A stretch of DNA of 64,000 nt from Pseudorhodobacter antarcticus (GTDB lineage: Bacteria; Pseudomonadota; Alphaproteobacteria; Rhodobacterales; Rhodobacteraceae): positions 62,001 through 126,000 of the forward strand of contig CAMAQR010000001.1 of NCBI GenBank assembly GCA_945860375.1, in the 5' to 3' direction. The notes below the pieces were generated by a model, which saw only the letters and a program-made list of their open reading frames with translations, did not search any database and had not been told where the DNA came from. This document shows positions 51,036 through 60,577 of the stretch, in pieces (the first letter of the stretch is position 1; the number at the start of each line of letters is the position of its first letter). Position numbers and translations under genes: made by a program.

Positions 51036-53908
51036 AAGATTTCATCATTCCCGATCGCGATTTCGGCACTCCTGCTGCCAAATCCAAACAAATGGTCACC
51101 TTGACCATCGACGGCTTCAACATCACCGTGCCAGAGGGCACATCGATCATGCGTGCGGCGGCTGAGATCGGGATTTCCGTACCAAAACTATGCGCCACAG
51201 ACAGCATTGACGCCTTTGGATCCTGCCGCCTATGCCTTGTCGAAATTGAAGGGCGCAATGGTACCCCAGCCTCCTGCACCACTCCCGTTGCGCCAGGGCT
51301 TAAGGTCCACACCCAGAATGCAAAACTGAAGCAACTTCGTCGCGGCGTGATGGAGCTTTACATCAGCGATCATCCACTTGATTGCCTGACCTGTAGCGCC
51401 AATGGAGATTGCGAACTGCAAGATATGGCGGGCGCGGTAGGTCTGCGCGACGTGCGATACGAGGCTGTCGAAACCCATTTCAAGGCCAAGGACACTTCGG
51501 GTATTGCCAATCCGCACTACATTCCCCGCGATGATTCAAACCCCTATTTCAGCTACGATCCGCAGAAATGTATTGTTTGTTCCCGGTGTGTCAGGGCCTG
51601 CGAAGAGGTTCAGGGCACATTTGCTCTGACCATCGAGGGTCGCGGTTTCGAGAGCCGAGTGTCGTTCGGGGCCAAGACGGACACCGCCTTGACATCCGAC
51701 TGTGTGTCCTGCGGTGCCTGCGTACAAGCCTGCCCCACCGCAACGCTGCAGGAAAAGTCGATCATCGAAATTGGCACCCCAGAACGCTCTGTCATCACAA
51801 CCTGCGCCTATTGCGGTGTCGGCTGCAGCTTCAAAGCCGAAATGCGCGGCGATGAACTGGTGCGAATGGTGCCCTACAAGCACGGCAAGGCAAACAGGGG
51901 CCATTCTTGCGTGAAGGGCCGGTTTGCCTACGGTTATGCCAGCCACAAAGATCGCATCCTGAATCCAATGATCCGCGACAACATCAACGACCCGTGGCAG
52001 GAAGTGTCATGGGACGAAGCGATGGCGTTCACAGCCAACCGGATGAAAGGCATCATAGCAAAGCACGGCCGGCATTCGGTGGGCGTTATTACGTCGTCGC
52101 GCTGCACGAATGAAGAGGCCTATCTTGTGCAGAAGCTGACCCGTGCGGTGTTTATGAACAATAATACAGATACCTGCGCCCGCGTGTGTCATTCGCCCAC
52201 CGGCTATGGGTTGGGCCAAACGCTGGGCACTTCGGCAGGGACGCAAGATTTTGATTCTGTTGAGCAAACGGATGTCGTGATCGTCATAGGTGCCAATCCG
52301 ACTGACGGCCACCCAGTGTTTGCAAGCCGTTTGAAGAAGCGTCTGCGCAAGGGAGCGAAGCTGATCGTCATTGACCCACGCCGCACTGACATCGTGGAAA
52401 GCCCGCACATCAAAGCAGCGCATCATCTGGCTTTGACCCCGGGCACGAACGTGGCGATTGTGACAGCACTGGCGCATGTAATTGTGACCGAAGGTTTGTA
52501 CAATCAGACTTTCATCCAGGAACGCTGTGATTGGGATGAATTTCAGGACTATGCCGAATTTGTCAGCCAAGCTCAAAACTCCCCCGAAGCGGTGGAATTT
52601 CTGACCGGAGTCAAAGCGGACGAGGTGCGCGCCGCGGCCCGGCTCTACGCGTTGGGCGGCAATGGCGCCATCTACTACGGTCTTGGCGTTACAGAGCATT
52701 CTCAGGGCTCGACGACAGTGATCGGTATCGCAAACCTGGCGATGTTGACTGGTAATATTGGCCGCCCCGGCGTCGGCGTGAACCCGTTGCGCGGGCAGAA
52801 CAACGTGCAGGGGTCTTGCGACATGGGCTCTTTCCCCCACGAGTTGCCAGGCTATCGACACGTCAAAGGCGCAGAAGTGCGTGAGATCTTTGAGTCTGTC
52901 TGGGGCGTGAAGATTGACAACGAACCTGGCTTGCGCATCCCAAACATGTTGGATGCCGCGGTTGAGGGCACGTTCAAGGCGCTCTATTGTCAAGGTGAAG
53001 ACATCCTGCAATCGGACCCTGACACCAAACACGTCGCAGCTGGTTTGGCCGCGATGGACTGCGTGATTGTCCACGATCTCTTCCTGAACGAGACGGCAAA
53101 TTACGCGCATGTGTTCCTGCCCGGCTCCACCTTTCTTGAAAAGGAAGGAACGTTCACAAATGCTGAGCGCCGCATCAACAGAGTGCGCAAAGTGATGGCG
53201 CCGAGAAATGGTTACGCTGATTGGGAAGTGACGCAGTTGCTGGCAAACGCTATGGGCGCGGGTTGGACCTACACGCACCCATCGCAGATCATGGATGAAA
53301 TCGCTATGACAACGCCGTCATTCGCGGGTGTTACCTATGATTTGCTGGAGGAAAAAGGGTCTGTTCAATGGCCCTGCAATGCATCGGCTCCGAATGGTAC
53401 GCCATTGATGCACGTCGATGCCTTCGTCCGTGGCAAGGGCAAGTTCATCAACACTGAATATATCGCGACGGACGAACGGACTGGCCCGCGCTTTCCACTT
53501 TTGCTGACCACCGGGCGAATTTTGTCGCAGTACAACGTCGGAGCACAGACCAGGCGCACCGAGAACGTCGTATGGCATGACGAGGACCTGTTGGAAATTC
53601 ACCCTCACGATGCCGAAGTGCGTGGCGTCAAAGATGGCGACTTTGTGCGACTCGCGAGCCGGTCCGGTGACACCTCGCTGCGGGCCACGATCACTGATCG
53701 TGTCAATCCAGGCGTGGTTTACACCACATTCCATCACCCCGACACGCAGGCAAACGTGATTACGACTGATTATTCGGATTGGGCCACCAACTGCCCCGAG
53801 TATAAAGTAACGGCCGTTCAGGTTTCCCCCAGCAATGGGCCTTCGGAATGGCAATCCGAGTACTCAGCGCAAGCCACAAAGTCTCGCCGGATCGCGGCAG
53901 CCGAGTGA
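51032..53908 (+). CDS. fdsA: NAD-dependent formate dehydrogenase alpha subunit (Mo-bis-MGD, Cys type)
   Basis: Catalytic subunit oxidising formate to CO2. 958 residues. In order: an N-terminal ferredoxin-like [2Fe-2S] domain (KLCATD, GSCRLCLVE), a NuoG-like Cys/His cluster segment, a two-cluster ferredoxin pair (CIVCSRCVRACEE, CVSCGACVQACPT), the [4Fe-4S] CAYCGVGC, and the large MGD domains. The molybdenum ligand is Cys, not selenocysteine: ARVCHSPTGYGLG, with no in-frame TGA. The His next to it is the usual proton acceptor. Codon use looks a little lower in GC than nearby core genes. Confidence 0.96.
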   Translation: MKDFIIPDRDFGTPAAKSKQMVTLTIDGFNITVPEGTSIMRAAAEIGISVPKLCATDSIDAFGSCRLCLVEIEGRNGTPASCTTPVAPGLKVHTQNAKLKQLRRGVMELYISDHPLDCLTCSANGDCELQDMAGAVGLRDVRYEAVETHFKAKDTSGIANPHYIPRDDSNPYFSYDPQKCIVCSRCVRACEEVQGTFALTIEGRGFESRVSFGAKTDTALTSDCVSCGACVQACPTATLQEKSIIEIGTPERSVITTCAYCGVGCSFKAEMRGDELVRMVPYKHGKANRGHSCVKGRFAYGYASHKDRILNPMIRDNINDPWQEVSWDEAMAFTANRMKGIIAKHGRHSVGVITSSRCTNEEAYLVQKLTRAVFMNNNTDTCARVCHSPTGYGLGQTLGTSAGTQDFDSVEQTDVVIVIGANPTDGHPVFASRLKKRLRKGAKLIVIDPRRTDIVESPHIKAAHHLALTPGTNVAIVTALAHVIVTEGLYNQTFIQERCDWDEFQDYAEFVSQAQNSPEAVEFLTGVKADEVRAAARLYALGGNGAIYYGLGVTEHSQGSTTVIGIANLAMLTGNIGRPGVGVNPLRGQNNVQGSCDMGSFPHELPGYRHVKGAEVREIFESVWGVKIDNEPGLRIPNMLDAAVEGTFKALYCQGEDILQSDPDTKHVAAGLAAMDCVIVHDLFLNETANYAHVFLPGSTFLEKEGTFTNAERRINRVRKVMAPRNGYADWEVTQLLANAMGAGWTYTHPSQIMDEIAMTTPSFAGVTYDLLEEKGSVQWPCNASAPNGTPLMHVDAFVRGKGKFINTEYIATDERTGPRFPLLLTTGRILSQYNVGAQTRRTENVVWHDEDLLEIHPHDAEVRGVKDGDFVRLASRSGDTSLRATITDRVNPGVVYTTFHHPDTQANVITTDYSDWATNCPEYKVTAVQVSPSNGPSEWQSEYSAQATKSRRIAAAE

Positions 53909-54708
53909 TGCAAGCCCACCGCCTTTTTCCGCGCCTGTCTTTTGGAACCGGCGCGGAACAGTCTGGCAGCCGTGCATTGCCAGAAGAAGTGGCGATCGCA
54001 TTGTCGTTCAATGGCAGCACGCAGGCGGTGATGATGGCCACGCCCACTGATCTGAGCGATTTTGCATATGGCTTTGCCCTGACCGAGGGCATCGCAAATC
54101 CGGGTGAAATTCAAAGCGTTGACGTTGTTGAAACCTCTTGCGGTCTTGACGTGCAAATCTGGTTGGACTCGTCTGCGGAAGCACGGCTTTCAAAGCGCCG
54201 ACGCACAATGGCGGGGCCGGTTGGCTGTGGGCTGTGCGGGATCGACAGCCTGGAAGAGGCCACGCGCAACCTTCCACCGGTACCCAAAAGTGCTTTCCGA
54301 ATGACTGCCCGCGACATCATGGCGACCATTGCATCGCTTCCCGGCTCACAACCCATGCACGATATCACGCGTGCGGTCCATGCTGCGGGGTTTTGGTCTG
54401 GCGCGCGGCTGACAACCCGAGAAGATGTTGGCCGTCACAACGCATTGGATAAACTGGCTGGCCATCTGATCCGAAACCCCCATCCGACCGGGGCGGTTTT
54501 GCTGACCAGCCGGGTGTCAATCGACATGGTGCAGAAGGTCGCGGTGCTTGGCCTGCCGATGATTATCGCCGTCTCTGCACCAACGGCGCATGCGGTTGAA
54601 ATGGCCGACGCAGCTGGAATAACGCTGATCGCCCAAGCCCGCGCTGACCGCTTTGAGGCCTACACCCACACCGACCGCATTGCCAAGGAGAGCGCCCATG
54701 TCGCATGA
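53908..54708 (+). CDS. fdhD: Formate dehydrogenase sulfurtransferase FdhD/FdsC
   Basis: 266 residues. Supplies the sulfur ligand on the Mo cofactor that formate dehydrogenase needs. The catalytic CxxC loop is GCGLCGID. Other family parts are DLSDFAYGFALTEGI and TREDVGRHNALDK. The ATG at 53908 overlaps the fdsA stop by one base. In fds operons this gene is often called fdsC. It overlaps fdsD. Confidence 0.93.
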   Translation: MQAHRLFPRLSFGTGAEQSGSRALPEEVAIALSFNGSTQAVMMATPTDLSDFAYGFALTEGIANPGEIQSVDVVETSCGLDVQIWLDSSAEARLSKRRRTMAGPVGCGLCGIDSLEEATRNLPPVPKSAFRMTARDIMATIASLPGSQPMHDITRAVHAAGFWSGARLTTREDVGRHNALDKLAGHLIRNPHPTGAVLLTSRVSIDMVQKVAVLGLPMIIAVSAPTAHAVEMADAAGITLIAQARADRFEAYTHTDRIAKESAHVA

Positions 54709-54934
54709 CGACCCGCACACCAAACTGATTTACATGGCCAATCAGATTGCAAAATTTATGGAGTCAAAGCCCCATGAAGAAGGCGTTAGTCTTTTAGCGT
54801 CTCATATCAATGACTTCTGGGAGCCTCGGATGCGCAACCATCTTTTTGAAGTGCTGGACACTGGCGGCGCGGGTCTGCGCCCTTTGGTGCTGGAAGCGGC
54901 TACTTTGATCAAGCGCCCAACTCTGGCCGCCTAA
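54698..54934 (+). CDS. fdsD: Formate dehydrogenase delta subunit
   Basis: 78 residues, FdsD family: KLIYMANQIAKFMESKP, then HINDFWEPRMRNHLFEVL, and a C-terminal LRPLVLEAA. It takes part in complex assembly or stability. The ATG at 54698 overlaps fdhD by 11 bp. It ends the operon. Confidence 0.93.
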   Translation: MSHDDPHTKLIYMANQIAKFMESKPHEEGVSLLASHINDFWEPRMRNHLFEVLDTGGAGLRPLVLEAATLIKRPTLAA

Positions 54935-55291
54935 GGTTGGCGTCTTGCGCACGCAAGGTAAGTGACCATACCGGTCAAGAAACCGAAGGCGGCCACCGAT
55001 GTGTCAATCGCTTACTGTCAGCCTCGCTGACTGACGCGGCTCCCATACCTGACGCCCCAAATCGTGACCAACTGACAACACAAGTCAAGGCAACCGCTTT
55101 CAGCGACAGGCTTTCCTCCCAAGCCAATCTGCCTGTCACAATAGCACTTCGATCACCCGGTTCCGGGAAACCTTGGCCGCGACGCAGCGCCCGAAACGAG
55201 GACTTGAGCGAGTGTTCGGTTTGGCTTACGATTTCGAGATAGGATTTCGACTGCCATTTTTTAGACAATACTTTTTGGTGGGAAGCGTTTG
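54935..55291. other. Intergenic region after fdsD
   Basis: About 357 bp without a gene I accept. A short hairpin CTTGCG-CA-CGCAAG (54944-54957) lies just after fdsD. Near the right end TTGAGC (55204-55209), 17 bases, TACGAT (55227-55232) make a plausible promoter for the peptidase gene at 55292. A minus-strand frame (54975-55268) is open but has no family features. Confidence 0.45.
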
Positions 55292-56026
55292 ATGCGGAAT
55301 GTTGTTTTGCGCCCCGGTTCCTCGGGCCCTTTTGTTAGGGACATGCAACTGGCGCTGAACAGTCGGCTGAACCCAAGTCCAAATCTGGTTGTAAACGGCA
55401 TGATGACGGCCCAAACCCAGCAGGCGGTGCGTGCGTTTCAGCGCGCAAACTGGCTTGAGGAGGATGGTATCGCGGGTCCCTGTACCTTGGATGCGATCTA
55501 TAACACAGAAGCCGCTGCGCCCATCTTGCACAACGTTCCCTATTTCCCGCAGCCAACCGCGACAACCTGCTGGGCGGCGGCAACTGCCATGTTGAAAAGC
55601 TCAAGCGTCGGCTTGATCCGCATGGGAACGCCGCTGCGGCTCTTGAACGCGCAAGGGGCCTTGATCAATGAAAGTGAGCGTAGTGAAGGGCTTGCAGTGC
55701 ACCGCGCTTTCGCATTGATCCACGGCCTAACCTACCGGGCACCGCAATCCTGGCCCGTGGCGGATTTGATTGCGTTGCTGCAACGTGGTCCCGTGATGAT
55801 GGAATTGCTTTGGAATCCCAGCGCCTTTCGACGGGGGAGCGGCTCACCTGGACATTACGTTGTGATAGTAGGAGCCCGCGGGTCACATGCCCCCGATGGC
55901 AGCAGCACGACATTACGCATTTATGATCCCTTGCCAGACGATCAGGGCGTTGGGATGTACTCGGCCACATATTCAGCCATGCTGCGACGCGTCCCCTTGG
56001 CGACCTACGGCATCTTTTCGCGCTGA
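55292..56026 (+). CDS. Peptidoglycan-binding, papain-like (C70/AvrRpt2-type) cysteine peptidase
   Basis: 244 residues, no obvious signal peptide. Residues 1-70 form a PG_binding_1 domain (RPGSSGPFVRDMQLALN, QQAVRAFQRANWLEEDGIAG). The rest reads as a papain-like domain with a Cys93/His188/Asp212 triad in TTCWAAATAML, PGHYVVIVG and YDPLP, the pattern of the AvrRpt2-type C70 family. The start is the ATG at 55292, after a candidate promoter. It faces the NRPS gene across 42 bp. Whether it acts on peptidoglycan, on host proteins or on the cluster product is unknown. Confidence 0.8.
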   Translation: MRNVVLRPGSSGPFVRDMQLALNSRLNPSPNLVVNGMMTAQTQQAVRAFQRANWLEEDGIAGPCTLDAIYNTEAAAPILHNVPYFPQPTATTCWAAATAMLKSSSVGLIRMGTPLRLLNAQGALINESERSEGLAVHRAFALIHGLTYRAPQSWPVADLIALLQRGPVMMELLWNPSAFRRGSGSPGHYVVIVGARGSHAPDGSSTTLRIYDPLPDDQGVGMYSATYSAMLRRVPLATYGIFSR

Positions 56027-56068
56027 ACTTTCCACAATCGGTGGAGAAACTCGCCCTGGGCCACCGGC

Positions 56069-59000
56069 TCAGGCATCTGACCGGCCTGACCGCATCGCGC
56101 GACGCCGTGCCATAGCGTCAACGCGCGCGTCCGCCCGATCTGACATCATTGTGCTGGCAGCCATACCTTTGGGCCGGTCATCCAGATGAGCGGCCAATGC
56201 TCGCAGGGTCGGAAAGCGGAAGATATCGGTGATCGACAGTTTCGCCGCCCCAAGGCTGTCCCTGATCTCGCGATGCGCCTGCACTGCCAACAGGGAATGT
56301 CCGCCCAAGGCAAAGAAGTTGTCAGAGGCACCCACTTTTGAAACCCCCAAAACCCGGGCCCAAATCGCTGCAATCTGACTCTCAACATCAGAGGCAGTGG
56401 CAATAAATTCTTTCGTCTCCAACGAGGTGACAGACGGCGCGGGCAAGGCTTTGCGGTCCACCTTGCGGTTTGGGGTCAGCGGGAACACATCCAGCGTCAC
56501 AAAATGCGCAGGCAGCATATGGTCGGGCAAAGCTTTGGATAAGACGGCCCTCAGCCCAGTCTCATCTGCGGTTCCGGTCAGATAGGCCACCAGTCGAACA
56601 TCGCCCGGCACGTCTTCACGCGCCAAAACCACCGCCTGTTTTACGCCGGGCTGCTGTTCCAGCACGGCTTCAATCTCGCCCAACTCGATCCGATAGCCGC
56701 GCAGTTTGACCTGATGGTCCCTGCGCCCCAGAAAATCAATCCTGCCATCCGCCCGCCAACGCACCAAATCTCCGGTCCGGTACATGCGCGCACCCCAAGA
56801 CGCGGCTTGATCGTGTTTGACAAACGGATCATTCACAAACCGTTCCGCCGTCAAATCTGGCCGTTGCCAATAACCGCGGGTTACACTATGTCCCCCGATC
56901 CACAGCTCACCCGGCACGCCAGTTGCAACCGGATTCATCCTGTCATCGAGAACATACATTTGTTGGTTGGCCAATGGCTTACCGACGCTGACCGTGCCTT
57001 TCGGATCAGTCCCAACCTCTTCTGTGGATGACCAAATCGTCGTCTCGGTCGGCCCGTACATATTCGTAATGCGTGCTGCCGTTGCGACGCGGAGGTCCGA
57101 AACCAAAGCTGACGGCAGCGCCTCGCCGCCCAGCATGATGGCTTTCAGGTTCGCCAACGCCATTCGTGACTCATCATTCATTATGATCATTCGCGCCATC
57201 GACGGTGTGCATTGCAGATGGGTCACCTTGTGCCGAATGATCTGCGCCGCGATAGAGAAATCGTCCTCTGCGACACCGCCCCCCGCATTGGCGCGCTTGA
57301 CCACTTCGGCCAACGGATACAGCCCCTCCAGCACCTTTTCAGGTGCTATTCCGTAGTCAACCAGACAGGCAACCTCGGTGACGCCTATGCGTTTCAGTTG
57401 CTCAACGCGTGCCAAGGCATCCTCAACGGTGCCAAACAAGCCAGAGTCTTCAAAATAGCGCTGAAAGGCAAAGTCGAGGATCGCCGCAGTGTCCTCGACC
57501 GACAAATCGCGCGTGTCGATGTCCATGGGATTGGTGACGCCCGGCGGTTTTTTGAATGCCGGGAAGGCCCAGGCATATTGTTTGACCAAGGCCGTCGCAG
57601 CCCCCAAATAGGCCTTCATCGGCCCTTCGGCAGTCCGGCGCGCTTGTTCGCGATCTCGACCCACAAATGTGTGCAGCATCAAGGTCACAGTGAAGCGGGC
57701 GGGATCATGTCCGGCATCCACAAGTGATTGATGATAAATCTTTATCTTGCCAGCAACCTCGCCCATCGTTTGGCCCAAAAGATGTGTCAACACGTTGGCA
57801 CCGATCGCCCCGGCCTCGCGCCATGTCTCGGGATTTCCTGCCGTTGTCACCCAGATCGGCAGTTCTTTCGACACCGGACGCGGCTGCGTCACGACAGACA
57901 GCGTGCCATCTGCTGTCAGAAATTCAACCGCCTCTCCCCGCCACAGACGACGGATTTGCTCGGTCGCCGCAAACATCGCCTTCTTGTTGTTCGGCGGTGT
58001 ATTTTCTGGCCGCAGCACGAAGTCATCCGGGTGCCAGCCGGAGGCCACAGCCATTCCCGCACGACCGTTCGTTAAATTGTCGATCACCGCCCAATCCTCG
58101 GCGATCCGCGCGGGATGATGCAGCGGGACCACACAGGATCCGGCCCGCACCCCGATATTTTTCGTGACCGCCGCCACTGCAGCCCCCGTCACCGAAGGGT
58201 TCGGATAGGGACCACCAAAGGCGTGAAAGTGCCGCTCGGGCGTCCAGACTGCGCAGAACCCATGGGTGTCCGCAAACTTCGCACCTTCCAACAACAGTTC
58301 ATATTTCTTGGGTCCGACACCGTCGTCATTGCCCCAATAATACAGCGAAAACTCCATTTTCCGGGCAGAAGCGATCGGCCCGGCAGAAACGACCGCCCGG
58401 TTTTCATCGCTGGTCAGCACGACTTTGAATCCGCGGGCCAGTGTCCAGAACAACTCCAGCACTGAAATATCAAAGGACAGCGATGTCAGGGCCAGCCATA
58501 CCCCACCATCCGCACCAAGCCGCTGATCCATGCCAGCAAAGAAATTTGCCACATTGCGATGTTCAACCATGACACCTTTCGGTCGCCCAGTAGAGCCAGA
58601 AGTGTAGATCATGTAGGCCAGATCGGCGGGCGTGACTCCAGTGTCGGGATTGGCGCCGCTTGCCTCTGGTGGGCGGCCATCGGTGTCCAGGCACAGCATT
58701 TGGGCATTGTGCGCAGGCAAGGTTGTCGCAATACCAGATTGGGTCAATATCACCGCACAGGCGGAATCTTCGATGTAAAGCGCAATACGATCAATGGGAT
58801 AGGCCGGGTCCATAGGAACATAGGCACCACCTGCCTTTTGAACACCCAAAGCTCCGATGACCATTTCCAGACCGCGGTGAACGCAAAGACCCACCAGTGT
58901 TCCCGGGCGCACGCCCATGCCGACCAACACATGCGCAACCTTGTTGGCGCGGATGTTCAATTGCGCGTAGGTCAACGAAGCCTGTTCACAAACCAAGGCA

Positions 59001-60562
59001 ACAGCATCCGGGGTGCGCGCCACCTGCTCTTCAAACGCGGTATGTACACATGTATTCACAAATGGCGCGTTGGTTTGGTTGAAGCCATGCAGAACCAGTT
59101 CCCGCTCGGCATCCATCAACGTTGGCACAGTTGCCAGATCAGCCTCGAGCGGCAAATCCTGCATCCGGGCCGCAATATGTGCAATCCGAGTGGCGAGGGT
59201 CTGCGCTTCAACAACCGCCATCTTCGCGGCATCGTAGTGCAAAGCTGTCGGCGTCAGTGTCACCACGCTTCCCGGCAGCGGCCCGTCCTGCGACAGGCCC
59301 AGTTGCGGCATTTGCATCCCGGTCAGACCAACATCGCGGGTCATCAGATCAAGCGGAAATCCCGGCCCGGCTTTGTCCAGCGCAACGGCTGTGCGCGCAG
59401 CAGCCAAAGTGCCCGAGGCATCAACGCGCACGGGCACCCAAGCGCTGATATAACCCGGCAGCCCATGTCGTGACAGGGCCATATCCACCTGTCCCAGCCC
59501 CAAAGCCCGCACGCAGGCCAGCGCCAGAATGTCCAACTCCCCCAGCAGCGGCACAGAAGCCCAGCCCGTGCCCTGCCCCGAGGTAGCCTCGACGACGACG
59601 GGTTGCAACGCCAACAACGCCCGACGCAAGCCCGCCTCAAACGGCACAACGGCCGCCAAAGCTGCGGTCAAACCGGCGTCGATTTCCGGCAACATCTTTT
59701 GCGTCACTGTGCCCGGATGCACGGGCAAGCCTTTGATCTGGCATGTCAATTGCATCAGTCTTACGGCGCCATCGCCGCATGCGACAACCAAACCCGCGGC
59801 GTCCGCTGCCAAAACCGCACCCGGCGCCCCAGTGCCAGTCACCCGCTCCGCCGCACCCACATTCAAGACGCGATCCCCCGTCGCAATCTTGGCCGTACAC
59901 AGCGGATTCCAGTAGCGGCCATGGTCAAGCGCCCGCACCAACCGCAGCACTGCATCGACACCCGCTGCGAAATCGATCCGGCCCATCGCAGGCGGGCGAT
60001 CATGGCGCAAATACAGGCTACGCTGGGTCAAATCCTGCGGTTTGCGGGCCAGAACACCGCTTTCCAACTGGGTCAGCAGGGCCGGAAAGCTGTCAATCGC
60101 CGCCTCAAAGCAGCGCGTGTTCAGGGTCAGAGCGGTGTCATTGGGAGCAATGGCGAACAGGCGTTGCTCGAGAATATCCCCCGCGTCGATGCCCCCCGAC
60201 ATGATGTGCCAAGTGATTCCATGCCGGATCTCGCCGCTCAGAATTGCCCAAACCGGCGCGTTCAGACCGGCATAGCGCGGCAATGGGCCGTCATGAAAAT
60301 TCACCGCGCCTTTGCGGGCGCAGGCCAGAATCGCTTTGGGAATCACCGAAAGGTTCGCCACGGACAGCAGCCAATCGACCGAAAGCCCCGCCAGATCTGC
60401 ACCCGGGGCCTCAACACGCAGGCCCAGTGCCAACGCCCATTTGCGCACATCAACGTTGCGCGTGACCACGCAGGTCAGCCGATGGCCACGCGCCAAAACC
60501 ATATCGCCGCAGTGTTGCGTCAGGGATTCATTGCCGATCAGGATGGCGGAAAACTGGGTCAT
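56069..60562 (-). CDS. NRPS: formyltransferase - A domain with inserted luciferase-like monooxygenase - PCP
   Basis: 1497 residues. 1-300 is a methionyl-tRNA-formyltransferase-like domain with the catalytic Asn88/His90 in NFHDGPLPRYAG and Asp126 in GGIDAGDI. About 330-480 resembles a degenerate condensation-domain tail. An adenylation domain follows: A3 YTSGSTGRPKG (653-663) and the FDIS of A4 (697-700). Residues 734-1090 are an FMN-dependent luciferase-like monooxygenase (FSLYYWGNDD, VWTPERHFHAFGG) of the MupA/Atu3671 type. The A domain resumes with A5 YGPTET, YRTGDLVR and RGYRIELGEIE. A PCP ends the protein with Ser1423 in LGGHSLL. There is no C domain with HHxxxDG and no thioesterase. Confidence 0.9.
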   Translation of the reverse strand: MTQFSAILIGNESLTQHCGDMVLARGHRLTCVVTRNVDVRKWALALGLRVEAPGADLAGLSVDWLLSVANLSVIPKAILACARKGAVNFHDGPLPRYAGLNAPVWAILSGEIRHGITWHIMSGGIDAGDILEQRLFAIAPNDTALTLNTRCFEAAIDSFPALLTQLESGVLARKPQDLTQRSLYLRHDRPPAMGRIDFAAGVDAVLRLVRALDHGRYWNPLCTAKIATGDRVLNVGAAERVTGTGAPGAVLAADAAGLVVACGDGAVRLMQLTCQIKGLPVHPGTVTQKMLPEIDAGLTAALAAVVPFEAGLRRALLALQPVVVEATSGQGTGWASVPLLGELDILALACVRALGLGQVDMALSRHGLPGYISAWVPVRVDASGTLAAARTAVALDKAGPGFPLDLMTRDVGLTGMQMPQLGLSQDGPLPGSVVTLTPTALHYDAAKMAVVEAQTLATRIAHIAARMQDLPLEADLATVPTLMDAERELVLHGFNQTNAPFVNTCVHTAFEEQVARTPDAVALVCEQASLTYAQLNIRANKVAHVLVGMGVRPGTLVGLCVHRGLEMVIGALGVQKAGGAYVPMDPAYPIDRIALYIEDSACAVILTQSGIATTLPAHNAQMLCLDTDGRPPEASGANPDTGVTPADLAYMIYTSGSTGRPKGVMVEHRNVANFFAGMDQRLGADGGVWLALTSLSFDISVLELFWTLARGFKVVLTSDENRAVVSAGPIASARKMEFSLYYWGNDDGVGPKKYELLLEGAKFADTHGFCAVWTPERHFHAFGGPYPNPSVTGAAVAAVTKNIGVRAGSCVVPLHHPARIAEDWAVIDNLTNGRAGMAVASGWHPDDFVLRPENTPPNNKKAMFAATEQIRRLWRGEAVEFLTADGTLSVVTQPRPVSKELPIWVTTAGNPETWREAGAIGANVLTHLLGQTMGEVAGKIKIYHQSLVDAGHDPARFTVTLMLHTFVGRDREQARRTAEGPMKAYLGAATALVKQYAWAFPAFKKPPGVTNPMDIDTRDLSVEDTAAILDFAFQRYFEDSGLFGTVEDALARVEQLKRIGVTEVACLVDYGIAPEKVLEGLYPLAEVVKRANAGGGVAEDDFSIAAQIIRHKVTHLQCTPSMARMIIMNDESRMALANLKAIMLGGEALPSALVSDLRVATAARITNMYGPTETTIWSSTEEVGTDPKGTVSVGKPLANQQMYVLDDRMNPVATGVPGELWIGGHSVTRGYWQRPDLTAERFVNDPFVKHDQAASWGARMYRTGDLVRWRADGRIDFLGRRDHQVKLRGYRIELGEIEAVLEQQPGVKQAVVLAREDVPGDVRLVAYLTGTADETGLRAVLSKALPDHMLPAHFVTLDVFPLTPNRKVDRKALPAPSVTSLETKEFIATASDVESQIAAIWARVLGVSKVGASDNFFALGGHSLLAVQAHREIRDSLGAAKLSITDIFRFPTLRALAAHLDDRPKGMAASTMMSDRADARVDAMARRRAMRSGRSDA

Positions 60563-60577
60563 GTTACGCTCTTGCCC

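Noticed and set aside
52007..53278. Minus-strand open frame over fdsA
   Set aside because: fdsA is certain from its cluster motifs, and the reverse frame has no recognisable domain.
54975..55268. Minus-strand frame of about 97 codons after fdsD
   Set aside because: No ribosome binding site of note, no domain, and it covers the likely promoter of the peptidase gene.
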